DNA of 14,197 bases, taken from assembly GCA_964511665.1 (NCBI GenBank), contig CAZEHA010000071.1, positions 1 to 14,197 of the forward strand, read 5' to 3'. Source of the stretch: JAGOEF01 sp964511665. Its GTDB lineage: Bacteria; Bacteroidota; Bacteroidia; Bacteroidales; ML635J-15. The position numbers and the translations under genes were made by a program. The notes beneath the pieces were generated by a model. The model was not told where the DNA came from and made no database searches. It was given only the letters and a program-made list of their open reading frames with translations. This document shows, piece after piece, positions 8,258 to 14,197 of this stretch; positions within the stretch are counted from its first letter, which is position 1, and each line of letters starts with the position of its first letter.

Positions 8258-8442
8258 ACCGAGCGATGTATCGAGGTGCCCGATCGTCTACGGACACCGA
8301 GTGATTCGCTCCCAAGAGCGAATAGTACCGAGGTGCCCGATGAATGACAATGTTTCAGAGAAGCGTTACACTACGGACTTCTCGATACACTCAGCAGAGC
8401 TGAGCACACCTCGATTTCACTCGGTGCACCGCTCGAAGTCCG
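8258..8442. repeat. Cluster of short palindromic repeat units (ACCGAG...CGAGGTG family)
   Basis: Three related units are visible. Unit A (8258-8278) reads ACCGAG-CGATGT-ATCGAGGTG. Unit B (8296-8335) begins ACCGAGTGA and ends ACCGAGGTG, with a perfect 8-base inverted repeat ATTCGCTC-CCAA-GAGCGAAT (8304-8323) between them. Unit C is inverted (8407-8425) and reads ACCGAGTGAAATCGAGGTG on the minus strand. Units A and B both continue into CGAGGTGCCCGAT (8272-8284 and 8329-8341). Unit C lies inside a larger foldback: CGGACTTC (8374-8381) pairs with GAAGTCCG (8435-8442), enclosing a CTCAGC-AGA-GCTGAG hairpin (8390-8404). This looks like a mosaic of REP-like intergenic repeats. No transposase is nearby. 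Confidence 0.7.
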
Positions 8443-8481
8443 CCCACAATGCAGCAAGCGTCCACGCTTGCTGTTTGTGGG
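8443..8481 (-). terminator. Strong hairpin abutting the TPR gene stop codon
   Basis: CCCACAA (8443-8449) pairs with TTGTGGG (8475-8481), and CAGCAAGCG (8452-8460) pairs perfectly with CGCTTGCTG (8465-8473). The loop is TCCA, with a small internal bulge (TG against T). The 16 paired positions make this the strongest stem in the window, and it begins one base beyond the stop codon at 8483-8485. No T tract follows on either strand, so it may be an RNA 3'-end stabiliser or repeat element rather than a classic intrinsic terminator. Confidence 0.5.
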
Positions 8482-8482
8482 C

Positions 8483-10564
8483 TTATTCGGAACAGAACTT
8501 GGTGAGGTTCTCTTTTGCATCGTAATGCCCTATTTGGGCTGCAATAGTAAAGTCGGAGCAGGCTTTTTCTGTTTCTCCAACAGCAATATATGCTGCACCA
8601 CGGTTGTTGAAGGCTTCTGCAAATCCGGGTGCTATTTCGGCCGCTTTGGTGTAGTCGGCAATGGCCTTATCCATTTGACCTTTGTTGTAATACACCGATC
8701 CACGATTGTTGTATGCTTCCGCAAAATTAGAGTCTATTTCGATGGCTTTGCTGAAATCTTCGAAAGCTTCGTCGGTTTTTTCTAAATGTGCAAGAAGAAT
8801 CCCTCTAACATTGTAGGCAGGTGCATACTTGTCGTTTAATTTTATGGTTTTGTTGATATAGTCAAGCGAAGTAGCGTATTCGCCTGTGTTTCCATACAAC
8901 TTGGCACAGTTGAAACATGCAAGATAATTTTTATTGTCAATTGCAAATGCTTTCAGATAGTCTTCGAGGGCATTATCCATAAGACCCTTTTTCTCGTGAG
9001 CCACACCCCTGTCGTTGTATGCCTCACTATAGTCGGGCTTCATTCTTATTGCTTGGTTTAGGTCGTCGATGGCCTTGTCGTATTCCTGCAAAAACAAATA
9101 CGAGTTCGCTCTGTTAAAATAGGCTTCAACACTTGGATTGTTATGAATCATTTCGCTAAATAGGCTTACAGCCTGATGGTATTCACCGGCTATATTATAT
9201 GCATTTGCCAGATTAATACGAAGCATATCCATGCCGGGATTTAGTTTAATGGCTGTTTTATAATCTTCAATTGCCAGTGTGTGATTGCCTTCGCTAAGAT
9301 AGTAATTTGCTCTTCTTTCGTAAGCCAGATAAAAGCCCGGGTGGTTTTTCGTAACATCATTCCACATCCAGAAGGAGTTCTTATATATCTGGGTTTGTTT
9401 AAAAGTAAATGCACAACTCACAATAAGATATACCGAAAAAAGAACGATAACAACGGGTTTCAATATTTTGTGTTTCAATGCCGTTGTAATTAGCAACGAA
9501 ATCAAAATGAACCCTCCAGCGGCGGCAAAATACACCAATTCCGTATGTAAAAGTCCATAACCGCCGGGTTTGAAAAGAATCGAGCTAATTATGCTTACTG
9601 CATATAAGGTAAAGCCAAATACCAGAAGTTTGTTTTTTAGCGCATATCTGAAAAAGAGAAAAAGCAATCCGGCAAACAAGCCAATATACAAATACATGTA
9701 AATGGTAATGTGGTAGCTGCCCATAAAATCAGGATAAGGGCTTACAACCGAATGATTGCCCGGTATTATCAACAACCACAAAGATTCTACAATACCGTAT
9801 AGTTTAAACACAAATACCAAATACAGAGGCAGCTCAGAGGTAATATAGATGCCGTCGATAAAATACCCCGATTGAAACTGATAGTTTGCAATTACTTGCA
9901 CACTCAGCAATAGGGCAATAACAATAAACGGCATTAGTGAATACAAAAATCTTTTGTTTTTTATGGGGGTATTTCCATAGGCCGATATTAACAGAATTAT
10001 TACGGGCAAAGCCAATGCCTGAGCCCCCGAAATACCGGCAAGCAGAGCAAATAGCAGCGATGCCGAATATGAAAGCCATTTCTTGTGAGAACTGTTCCAC
10101 CAGCGGAGATATAAAATAAGACTTAGCAACATGAACAATACATACAACATATTGCTTCTTCCCGAAACACACGCAACAGAGCCTGCCTGTATCGGATGTA
10201 ACGCAAATAACACTGTGGTAAAAAGCGCTACCCAAGGGTTTTTAATCAATAAAGAAAGAAATACGAACAGCAACAATGTGTTACACAAATGAACCATCAG
10301 GTTAAAAACAATATGCGGTTTTGCACTTCCGCCAAAGTGCTTGTGAATAAAGGAATACGACAAGGCAGTTAGTGGAGCGTATTCTCCGTAGTATTCACCT
10401 TGTAAAAACGATTGTTTTATATTTTCGCCTTTTAGTTCAATATTGCTGTTTGAAGTGATATAGGTACTGTCGTTCCAATTGTTGAAGTCGTTTTTAAGCG
10501 AAGGAACATACAACAATGCAGTTGCAATAATTACAACAAATAATAATATCGATTGAGTCTTCAT
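8483..10564 (-). CDS. TMTC-like multi-pass membrane protein with C-terminal TPR array
   Basis: A 693-residue inner-membrane protein, taking the ATG at 10562-10564 rather than the in-frame TTG two codons earlier. Residues 1 to about 395 hold roughly eleven hydrophobic segments. The layout follows the GT-C-fold O-mannosyltransferase-like family (TMTC type): a first loop with FNNWND (N31-D32), YAPLTALSYS, then LHPIQAGSVACVSGRSNMLY. Residues about 400-690 form around eight TPRs with the usual AYNNRG and AIEDY-type signatures (for example FAEAYNNRGSVYYNKGQMDKAI). Relatives typically have WDD in the first loop and HP-H-E in the second; here these read WND and H123-PIQAG128, so acidic residues are replaced and transfer activity is doubtful. 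It is divergent from the ABC operon, and a strong hairpin follows the stop. The acceptor and sugar are unknown. Confidence 0.85.
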   Translation of the reverse strand: MKTQSILLFVVIIATALLYVPSLKNDFNNWNDSTYITSNSNIELKGENIKQSFLQGEYYGEYAPLTALSYSFIHKHFGGSAKPHIVFNLMVHLCNTLLLFVFLSLLIKNPWVALFTTVLFALHPIQAGSVACVSGRSNMLYVLFMLLSLILYLRWWNSSHKKWLSYSASLLFALLAGISGAQALALPVIILLISAYGNTPIKNKRFLYSLMPFIVIALLLSVQVIANYQFQSGYFIDGIYITSELPLYLVFVFKLYGIVESLWLLIIPGNHSVVSPYPDFMGSYHITIYMYLYIGLFAGLLFLFFRYALKNKLLVFGFTLYAVSIISSILFKPGGYGLLHTELVYFAAAGGFILISLLITTALKHKILKPVVIVLFSVYLIVSCAFTFKQTQIYKNSFWMWNDVTKNHPGFYLAYERRANYYLSEGNHTLAIEDYKTAIKLNPGMDMLRINLANAYNIAGEYHQAVSLFSEMIHNNPSVEAYFNRANSYLFLQEYDKAIDDLNQAIRMKPDYSEAYNDRGVAHEKKGLMDNALEDYLKAFAIDNKNYLACFNCAKLYGNTGEYATSLDYINKTIKLNDKYAPAYNVRGILLAHLEKTDEAFEDFSKAIEIDSNFAEAYNNRGSVYYNKGQMDKAIADYTKAAEIAPGFAEAFNNRGAAYIAVGETEKACSDFTIAAQIGHYDAKENLTKFCSE

Positions 10565-10596
10565 TGGCAAACAGCGGCGTGAATAGTATTTTGCAA

Positions 10597-10604
10597 CAAA
10601 AATA
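10597..10604 (-). promoter_or_regulatory. Candidate -7 box for the TPR membrane protein
   Basis: On the minus strand TATTTTTG (10604-10597) matches TAnnTTTG exactly, 32 bases before the ATG at 10564. The nearest TTTG upstream (10635-10632) is 27 bases away, longer than the usual 19-21, so the -33 element is not convincing. Confidence 0.4.
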
Positions 10605-10673
10605 AACGTTTTTTTTAAACCTCATCCATTACAAAAGGCTTAGTGCAGATGTGAACGAAAACTGAAAATCGTT

Positions 10674-10703
10674 TTTGTATTTAGTATTTAATCACTAACA
10701 TTG
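10674..10703 (+). promoter_or_regulatory. Candidate promoter for the ABC operon
   Basis: TTTG (10674-10677) is followed after 18 bases by TAACATTG (10696-10703), one mismatch from TAnnTTTG. This lies 20 bases before the ATG at 10723. With the minus-strand box at 10597-10604, the 158-base spacer would hold two divergent promoters. Confidence 0.35.
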
Positions 10704-10722
10704 CTAAAATTTTCATCATACC

Positions 10723-11592
10723 ATGAGTGTAATTACTATCGAAAATGTTTCTAAATCTTATGGAAATGTGCAAGCTGTTTCCAATCTGAATCTAAAGCTA
10801 AATCAAGGCGAAATCTACGGTTTTATTGGTCCGAACGGAGCCGGCAAATCGACCACCATACGCATGTTGCTGAATTTTATTTCGTACGATACCGGTCGCA
10901 TCTCGGTGCTGGGTTACGACCCTGCCCGTGAGGATATCGAAATTAAAAAGCAAACGGGCTATGTTGCTTCCGACACGTTTATGTACAGTAACATGAAGGT
11001 GGCCGACTTGTTTCGCTTTACCGAAAGCTTCCATGGCATTCGGGCAACCGAACGAATAAAAATGCTTGTATCGCTACTCGACATCGACACCCACAAGCGT
11101 TTCGGGCAGTTGTCGTACGGCAATCGAAAAAAGGTTTCGGTGGCCTGCGCTTTACTGCATTCGCCACGCCTGCTCATTCTCGACGAGCCCTCAAACGGCC
11201 TCGACCCGGTTATCAGACGAAATTTGTATGACCTGCTGCTCGAAGAAAAAAAGAAAGGGGTAAGCATATTTTTTTCGTCGCATGTGCTGCACGAGGTACA
11301 GCGTTTCTGCGACCGCATAGGGCTAATAAAACATGGGCAACTGATTAAAGAAAGTGTTGCGGCCGATTTCACCGACATTGGCTACCGCCAGGTGCGCATT
11401 GAAGCCGAAAACATCGAAAAAATTGAAAATATCGAAGGTGTTGCCGGTCTCGAAATGCAGGGCAGGCAGTGTCATTTTATGTATTCGGGCGACATGAACC
11501 GGCTTATTGCTGTATTGAGCAGTATGAATGTGCACTCAATACACATCGAAGAGCCCGAATTAGAGAATGTTTTTATGCATTATTTCAACTAA
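10723..11592 (+). CDS. ABC transporter ATP-binding protein
   Basis: A 289-residue ATPase of the ABC-2 exporter type, acting on the inner face of the cytoplasmic membrane with the permease encoded 12 bases downstream. Walker A is G36-PNGAGKST, Walker B is LLILD154-E155, the H-loop is SSH187, and the region before the signature contains the D-loop partner sequence SNGLDP after Walker B. The signature is LSYGN at 130-134 instead of LSGGQ; such variants occur in ABC-2 type ATPases, so this is not necessarily a defect. The residues after about 215 form a C-terminal extension common in this group. The start ATG 10723 gives a normal N-terminus (MSVITIENVSKSYG). The substrate cannot be inferred; two-gene systems like this include lipid, antibiotic and cofactor exporters. 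Confidence 0.95.
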   Translation: MSVITIENVSKSYGNVQAVSNLNLKLNQGEIYGFIGPNGAGKSTTIRMLLNFISYDTGRISVLGYDPAREDIEIKKQTGYVASDTFMYSNMKVADLFRFTESFHGIRATERIKMLVSLLDIDTHKRFGQLSYGNRKKVSVACALLHSPRLLILDEPSNGLDPVIRRNLYDLLLEEKKKGVSIFFSSHVLHEVQRFCDRIGLIKHGQLIKESVAADFTDIGYRQVRIEAENIEKIENIEGVAGLEMQGRQCHFMYSGDMNRLIAVLSSMNVHSIHIEEPELENVFMHYFN

Positions 11593-11604
11593 AAACTACA
11601 CATC

Positions 11605-12393
11605 ATGTTATTTAAAAGAGAGCTCAAGTGCAATTTCAGGGCTTTTGCAGTTACCACCCTGATATCTGCCTTTCTGGTGGTGTATATTATTTCGATGGCA
11701 CCCACTTTTGGCACCGACATACAACAAATTCTCGACATGAAAATGCCGAAAGAACTGCAAAATGCCATTGGAATGAAAGGCCTCGACTACAGCAATGCTT
11801 CAAGCTTTTATGCCATCGCTTTTTCGTATGTATATCTGTTTCTGGCCATTTATGTGGCCGGAGCCTTTGCCGCAGTGGTATCGAAAGAATTCAGCGATAA
11901 AACTGCCGAATACCTGTTTTCGCTACCGGCAAAACGCAGCCGGATAATTATCACCAAACTACTGGTAGTCAGCCTGTATGTACTTACATCGGTACTGATA
12001 ATATTTGTTGGCAGCTTGATTGCCTTTACGGCTTTTATCGACCAAGACTACAGCCAAACTGCCATTGCGCTGATATCGCTGGCATGGCTAATGGGGGCGC
12101 TGTTTTTTGGAGCACTGGCATTTTTTATTTCGTCGCTTACGGCACAGTCGAAATCGGCATCGCTTGTTTCTATCGGAGTGGTAGTGGGCATGTATCTGCT
12201 TCAGGTTATCATTTCGATGAATGGCGACATCAGTTTCTTAAAGTACATTTCGCCCTTCGACTGGTTCAAAGGCTCCGATATTCTCAAATACGTAAGCCTC
12301 GACCTGAAATATTGCATGGTTTGTATTGCATTAAGCGCATTGTTCATCTGGGTTGGCATCAGGCGGTTCATGAAAATGGATGTATTGGTGTAG
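11605..12393 (+). CDS. ABC-2 type transporter permease
   Basis: A 262-residue integral membrane protein and the partner of the ATPase ending 12 bases upstream; the two form one operon. Six hydrophobic segments are visible: about 14-31 (FAVTTLISAFLVVYIISM), 70-92, 115-138, 147-175, 185-205 and 235-255. A cytoplasmic loop after the second segment carries VVSKEFSDKTAEYLFSLPAKRSRII, which resembles the E-x-x-x-x-T-x-x-x-L-L/F-x-x-P coupling motif of ABC-2 permeases. Helices 1 and 2 are joined by a longer loop of about 35 residues (TFGTDIQQILDMKMPKELQN) that is probably periplasmic. The stop codon TAG (12391-12393) forms the first three bases of a palindromic repeat. The substrate is unknown. Confidence 0.92.
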   Translation: MLFKRELKCNFRAFAVTTLISAFLVVYIISMAPTFGTDIQQILDMKMPKELQNAIGMKGLDYSNASSFYAIAFSYVYLFLAIYVAGAFAAVVSKEFSDKTAEYLFSLPAKRSRIIITKLLVVSLYVLTSVLIIFVGSLIAFTAFIDQDYSQTAIALISLAWLMGALFFGALAFFISSLTAQSKSASLVSIGVVVGMYLLQVIISMNGDISFLKYISPFDWFKGSDILKYVSLDLKYCMVCIALSALFIWVGIRRFMKMDVLV

Positions 12394-12511
12394 AGACGCG
12401 ATGAATCGCTTCTCTAACGCCCACATCATTATCTGGTTTCGTTTTTTTAGACGCGATGAATCGTTATTATTTGTTTTCGCGTTTTTTTAGACGCGATGAA
12501 TCGCGTCTCTA
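12391..12511. repeat. Three copies of an AGACGCGATGAATCG palindrome
   Basis: Copy 1 (12391-12416) reads TAGAGA-C-GCGAT-GA-ATCGC-T-TCTCTA, a 12-position foldback with one mismatch; it starts with the stop codon of the permease gene. Copy 2 is a half unit (12449-12463). Copy 3 (12489-12508) is AGACGCGAT-GA-ATCGCGTCT, a perfect 9-base stem, followed by CTAC. Copies 2 and 3 are each preceded by CG and seven T, giving an exact 24-base direct repeat (12440-12463 and 12480-12503) at a 40-base interval. Similar GAGACGCGAT...ATCGCGTCTC palindromes are common between genes in Bacteroidota (from memory). The copies may also terminate the ABC operon, since copy 3 is followed by a T-rich run (12513-12519). 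Confidence 0.8.
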
Positions 12512-12520
12512 CGTTTTTTA

Positions 12521-12552
12521 TTTCAATTGAACTATTAATTGTGTTATATTTG
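12521..12552 (+). promoter_or_regulatory. Promoter for the downstream secreted protein gene
   Basis: TATATTTG (12545-12552) is an exact TAnnTTTG -7 box. TTTC (12521-12524), three of four bases of the -33 TTTG, lies 20 bases upstream. The predicted transcript would start near 12559 and leave about 28 bases of A-rich leader before the ATG at 12587. This is the best complete promoter match in the window, and it supports the ATG over the in-frame TTG at 12539. Confidence 0.5.
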
Positions 12553-12586
12553 CAATTGGTCGATAAAACATAATAAATACCACAAA

Positions 12587-14074
12587 ATGAGAATTATTAG
12601 GGCGACTATATTATGCGCGTTGTGTTTCTCCGCATCAATTTTTTGTTTGCAAGCACAAACCGACAATATCAACCTGTTTGCCGAAGAGAATACAACATGG
12701 TGTTCAGCGCAACTTTCGGGTTTGACAGGTCTTCCAGAGGCAAGCTACTACCAAAAACTGGAGGGCGACACGGTGATTGATGATATTCATTATCACATTC
12801 TCAAATTAAGCGATTTGCCTTTTGAAGAATCAGAACACGATAGTGTTGTTCTATTTGTACGGGTTGACGAAGACAGTGTGCTGTTTTACAGAAACCGGCA
12901 GGGCGTTGAAAGAATAATTTTCGACTATAGATTGCAAGAAGGCGATCCTTTTTCATTTTTCGCTTTTTACAAATACTATGGGAGCTTTGAATATGTATCA
13001 GGTTATGTTATTTATACCGGAGTTCAAAATTATCTTGGAACACCACGAAAGGTTTGGGGTCTGTCGCACGACCAATATGAAACAGATCCTGAAGCGAAAT
13101 GGATTCAGGGTATAGGTTCATTAGAAGGACCAGTAAGTGCAAACTGGACATTATCCGGTTATACCGGCTCATATTACGAGCTATTGTGTAGCTGGCTGAA
13201 CGGAGTAGAAATATACCATAATGCCGCTTATCCCTTATGTTATTATGGGGATGAATCACCCAATATTAGATTTCTGTGCCTATTTTATATGTACTGGAAT
13301 GTTGGTGTTTTCAATGCTGACCACTCACCCATTACAACCCGATATTTAGGTTGGCAATATCTGAATTATAATTACGAGACAGGCATGAACTATACGCCGT
13401 TTACCTCATCAAACCAAAACTTTCTTTTTGCCCGGGTCGATGCAAATTATCATTGTTTGGCCAAGTTGCATAACGACCCAACCGAGTACTTACTATTCGA
13501 TTTCAGTATGGCTCCGGGCGATACGGGAACATTTTACGCCTTTAACTCCGACAACAACCAATTTACACCGGTGTTTGCCACGCTTACCGATACCAACTAT
13601 GTAGAAAGCCTTACGGGGATGCGAAAATCGTGGAACCTGACATCAGAAAGCGGGTATTCAACCCGTTGGATTTTTGGGCTGGGACCCGAAGAAAGCATGT
13701 TCTATCCCAATAGAAACCTGCTTGGTGAAGCCGAAACATATAGCGTTGTTTTGTGTGTATATAAAGACCCTATAGGTATTGTTTACGACAATCCGCTGTA
13801 TGATGGGTGCACAGTAAACACCGAAATCGAAACCTACGCCAAGAATGTTTCAATTTATCCCAACCCTTGCACTGAATTTATCAAAATCGAAATTGATGCG
13901 GCAGATTTACCTGCGCAAATGATGTTATTCGATGTGTCGGGAAAAGCTTTGTTGCAACAGGCAATATGCCATAGCAATACAAGTGTAAATACAGCATCAT
14001 TGTCGCAGGGAATGTATTTTTATAAGCTTATTTCGAAATCAGGCAGCGTTTGCTCAGGTAAGCTAATTAAATAA
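12587..14074 (+). CDS. Secreted T9SS cargo protein with a duplicated domain
   Basis: A 495-residue protein from ATG 12587; an in-frame TTG at 12539 would add 16 residues ahead of the signal peptide and sits upstream of the predicted transcript start. Residues 1-24 (MRIIRATILCALCFSASIFC then LQAQ) are the signal peptide. Residues about 25-220 and 221-415 are two divergent copies of one domain. The pairs are ERIIFDYRLQEGD with EYLLFDFSMAPGD, RKVWGLSHD with RKSWNLTSE, KWIQGIGSLEG with RWIFGLGPEES, and EIYHNAAYPLC with IVYDNPLYDGC. The WI.GIGS and LLCY...YQNP pattern is familiar from uncharacterised Bacteroidota T9SS proteins, whose function I do not know. Residues about 419-495 (SIY424-PNP to SGKLIK) are the T9SS type A sorting domain. 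No catalytic motif is recognised. It is transcribed alone. Confidence 0.88.
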   Translation: MRIIRATILCALCFSASIFCLQAQTDNINLFAEENTTWCSAQLSGLTGLPEASYYQKLEGDTVIDDIHYHILKLSDLPFEESEHDSVVLFVRVDEDSVLFYRNRQGVERIIFDYRLQEGDPFSFFAFYKYYGSFEYVSGYVIYTGVQNYLGTPRKVWGLSHDQYETDPEAKWIQGIGSLEGPVSANWTLSGYTGSYYELLCSWLNGVEIYHNAAYPLCYYGDESPNIRFLCLFYMYWNVGVFNADHSPITTRYLGWQYLNYNYETGMNYTPFTSSNQNFLFARVDANYHCLAKLHNDPTEYLLFDFSMAPGDTGTFYAFNSDNNQFTPVFATLTDTNYVESLTGMRKSWNLTSESGYSTRWIFGLGPEESMFYPNRNLLGEAETYSVVLCVYKDPIGIVYDNPLYDGCTVNTEIETYAKNVSIYPNPCTEFIKIEIDAADLPAQMMLFDVSGKALLQQAICHSNTSVNTASLSQGMYFYKLISKSGSVCSGKLIK

Positions 14075-14197
14075 TTTATCACAAATTGCCGAAACAGTTA
14101 TTCCATTGTCATTCTGTTGATTACGCCACCCTTAGCCGACAACAAACGCCAGTAAACGAATTTTAAGCGAAAGCAAACAACAAAAAACCGAATCGGG

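Larger units (their letters stand above)
8016..8482. other. Gene-free spacer with a repeat-rich right half
   Basis: No believable gene lies between the aspS start and the end of the TPR membrane-protein gene. The left part (8016-8250) has only a small tandem duplication of AGATGAAAGAT (8053-8063 and 8067-8077) just upstream of aspS and is otherwise featureless to my eye; I see no tRNA cloverleaf. The heptamer TACGGAC recurs at 8200, 8289 and 8372, spacings of 89 and 83 bases. The right part (8258-8481) consists almost entirely of inverted and direct repeats, described separately. Confidence 0.7.

Noticed and set aside
12391..12511. CRISPR-like repeat array after the ABC operon
   Set aside because: There are only three copies, of unequal length and spacing, with T-rich spacers and no cas genes. 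They are palindromic intergenic repeats.
14075..14197. Right-edge spacer checked for a gene start or terminator
   Set aside because: Only a five-base AACAG/CTGTT stem and no open frame with a start were seen.

Overview
The window looks like a chromosomal segment from a member of the Bacteroidota (Bacteroidia-like). The evidence is two complete secreted proteins ending in type IX secretion (T9SS) type A sorting domains, the absence of Shine-Dalgarno sites with A-rich leaders instead, and several upstream boxes matching the Bacteroidota -7 consensus TAnnTTTG. No phage, CRISPR, transposase, rRNA or tRNA gene was found.

Layout: (1) 1-4403, minus strand: a 1388-residue T9SS-exported papain-like protein with a Ca-binding-type motif, a beta-helix, a helical segment and a sorting domain. 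It is followed 7 bases later by the start of another secreted protein that runs off the left edge. (2) 4404-4719: a promoter-like spacer, an orphan 35-codon remnant of the MutS C-terminus, and a promoter-like box for gltX. (3) 4720-8015: the tRNA synthetase genes gltX (plus) and aspS (minus), converging with 20 bases between their stop codons. (4) 8016-8482: a gene-free stretch whose right half is packed with inverted and direct repeats. (5) 8483-10564, minus: a TMTC-like multi-pass membrane protein with a C-terminal TPR array. It is divergent from (6) 10723-12393, plus: a two-gene ABC exporter operon (ATPase and ABC-2 permease). (7) 12391-12511: a family of short palindromes starting at the permease stop codon. 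(8) 12587-14074, plus: a secreted T9SS cargo protein made of two divergent copies of one domain. 14075-14197 holds no gene that I can see.

Functionally this is mixed: housekeeping genes (gltX, aspS), envelope and export genes (ABC pair, TMTC-like protein), and T9SS-dependent surface or secreted proteins. I do not see a clear new multi-gene system. The most noteworthy items are the isolated mutS tail, which suggests a rearrangement breakpoint; the unusual composite cysteine-peptidase-like protein, with an internal base-composition shift and a displaced active-site Asn; the TMTC-like protein lacking motif residues usual in its family; and two families of intergenic palindromes lying directly against stop codons.
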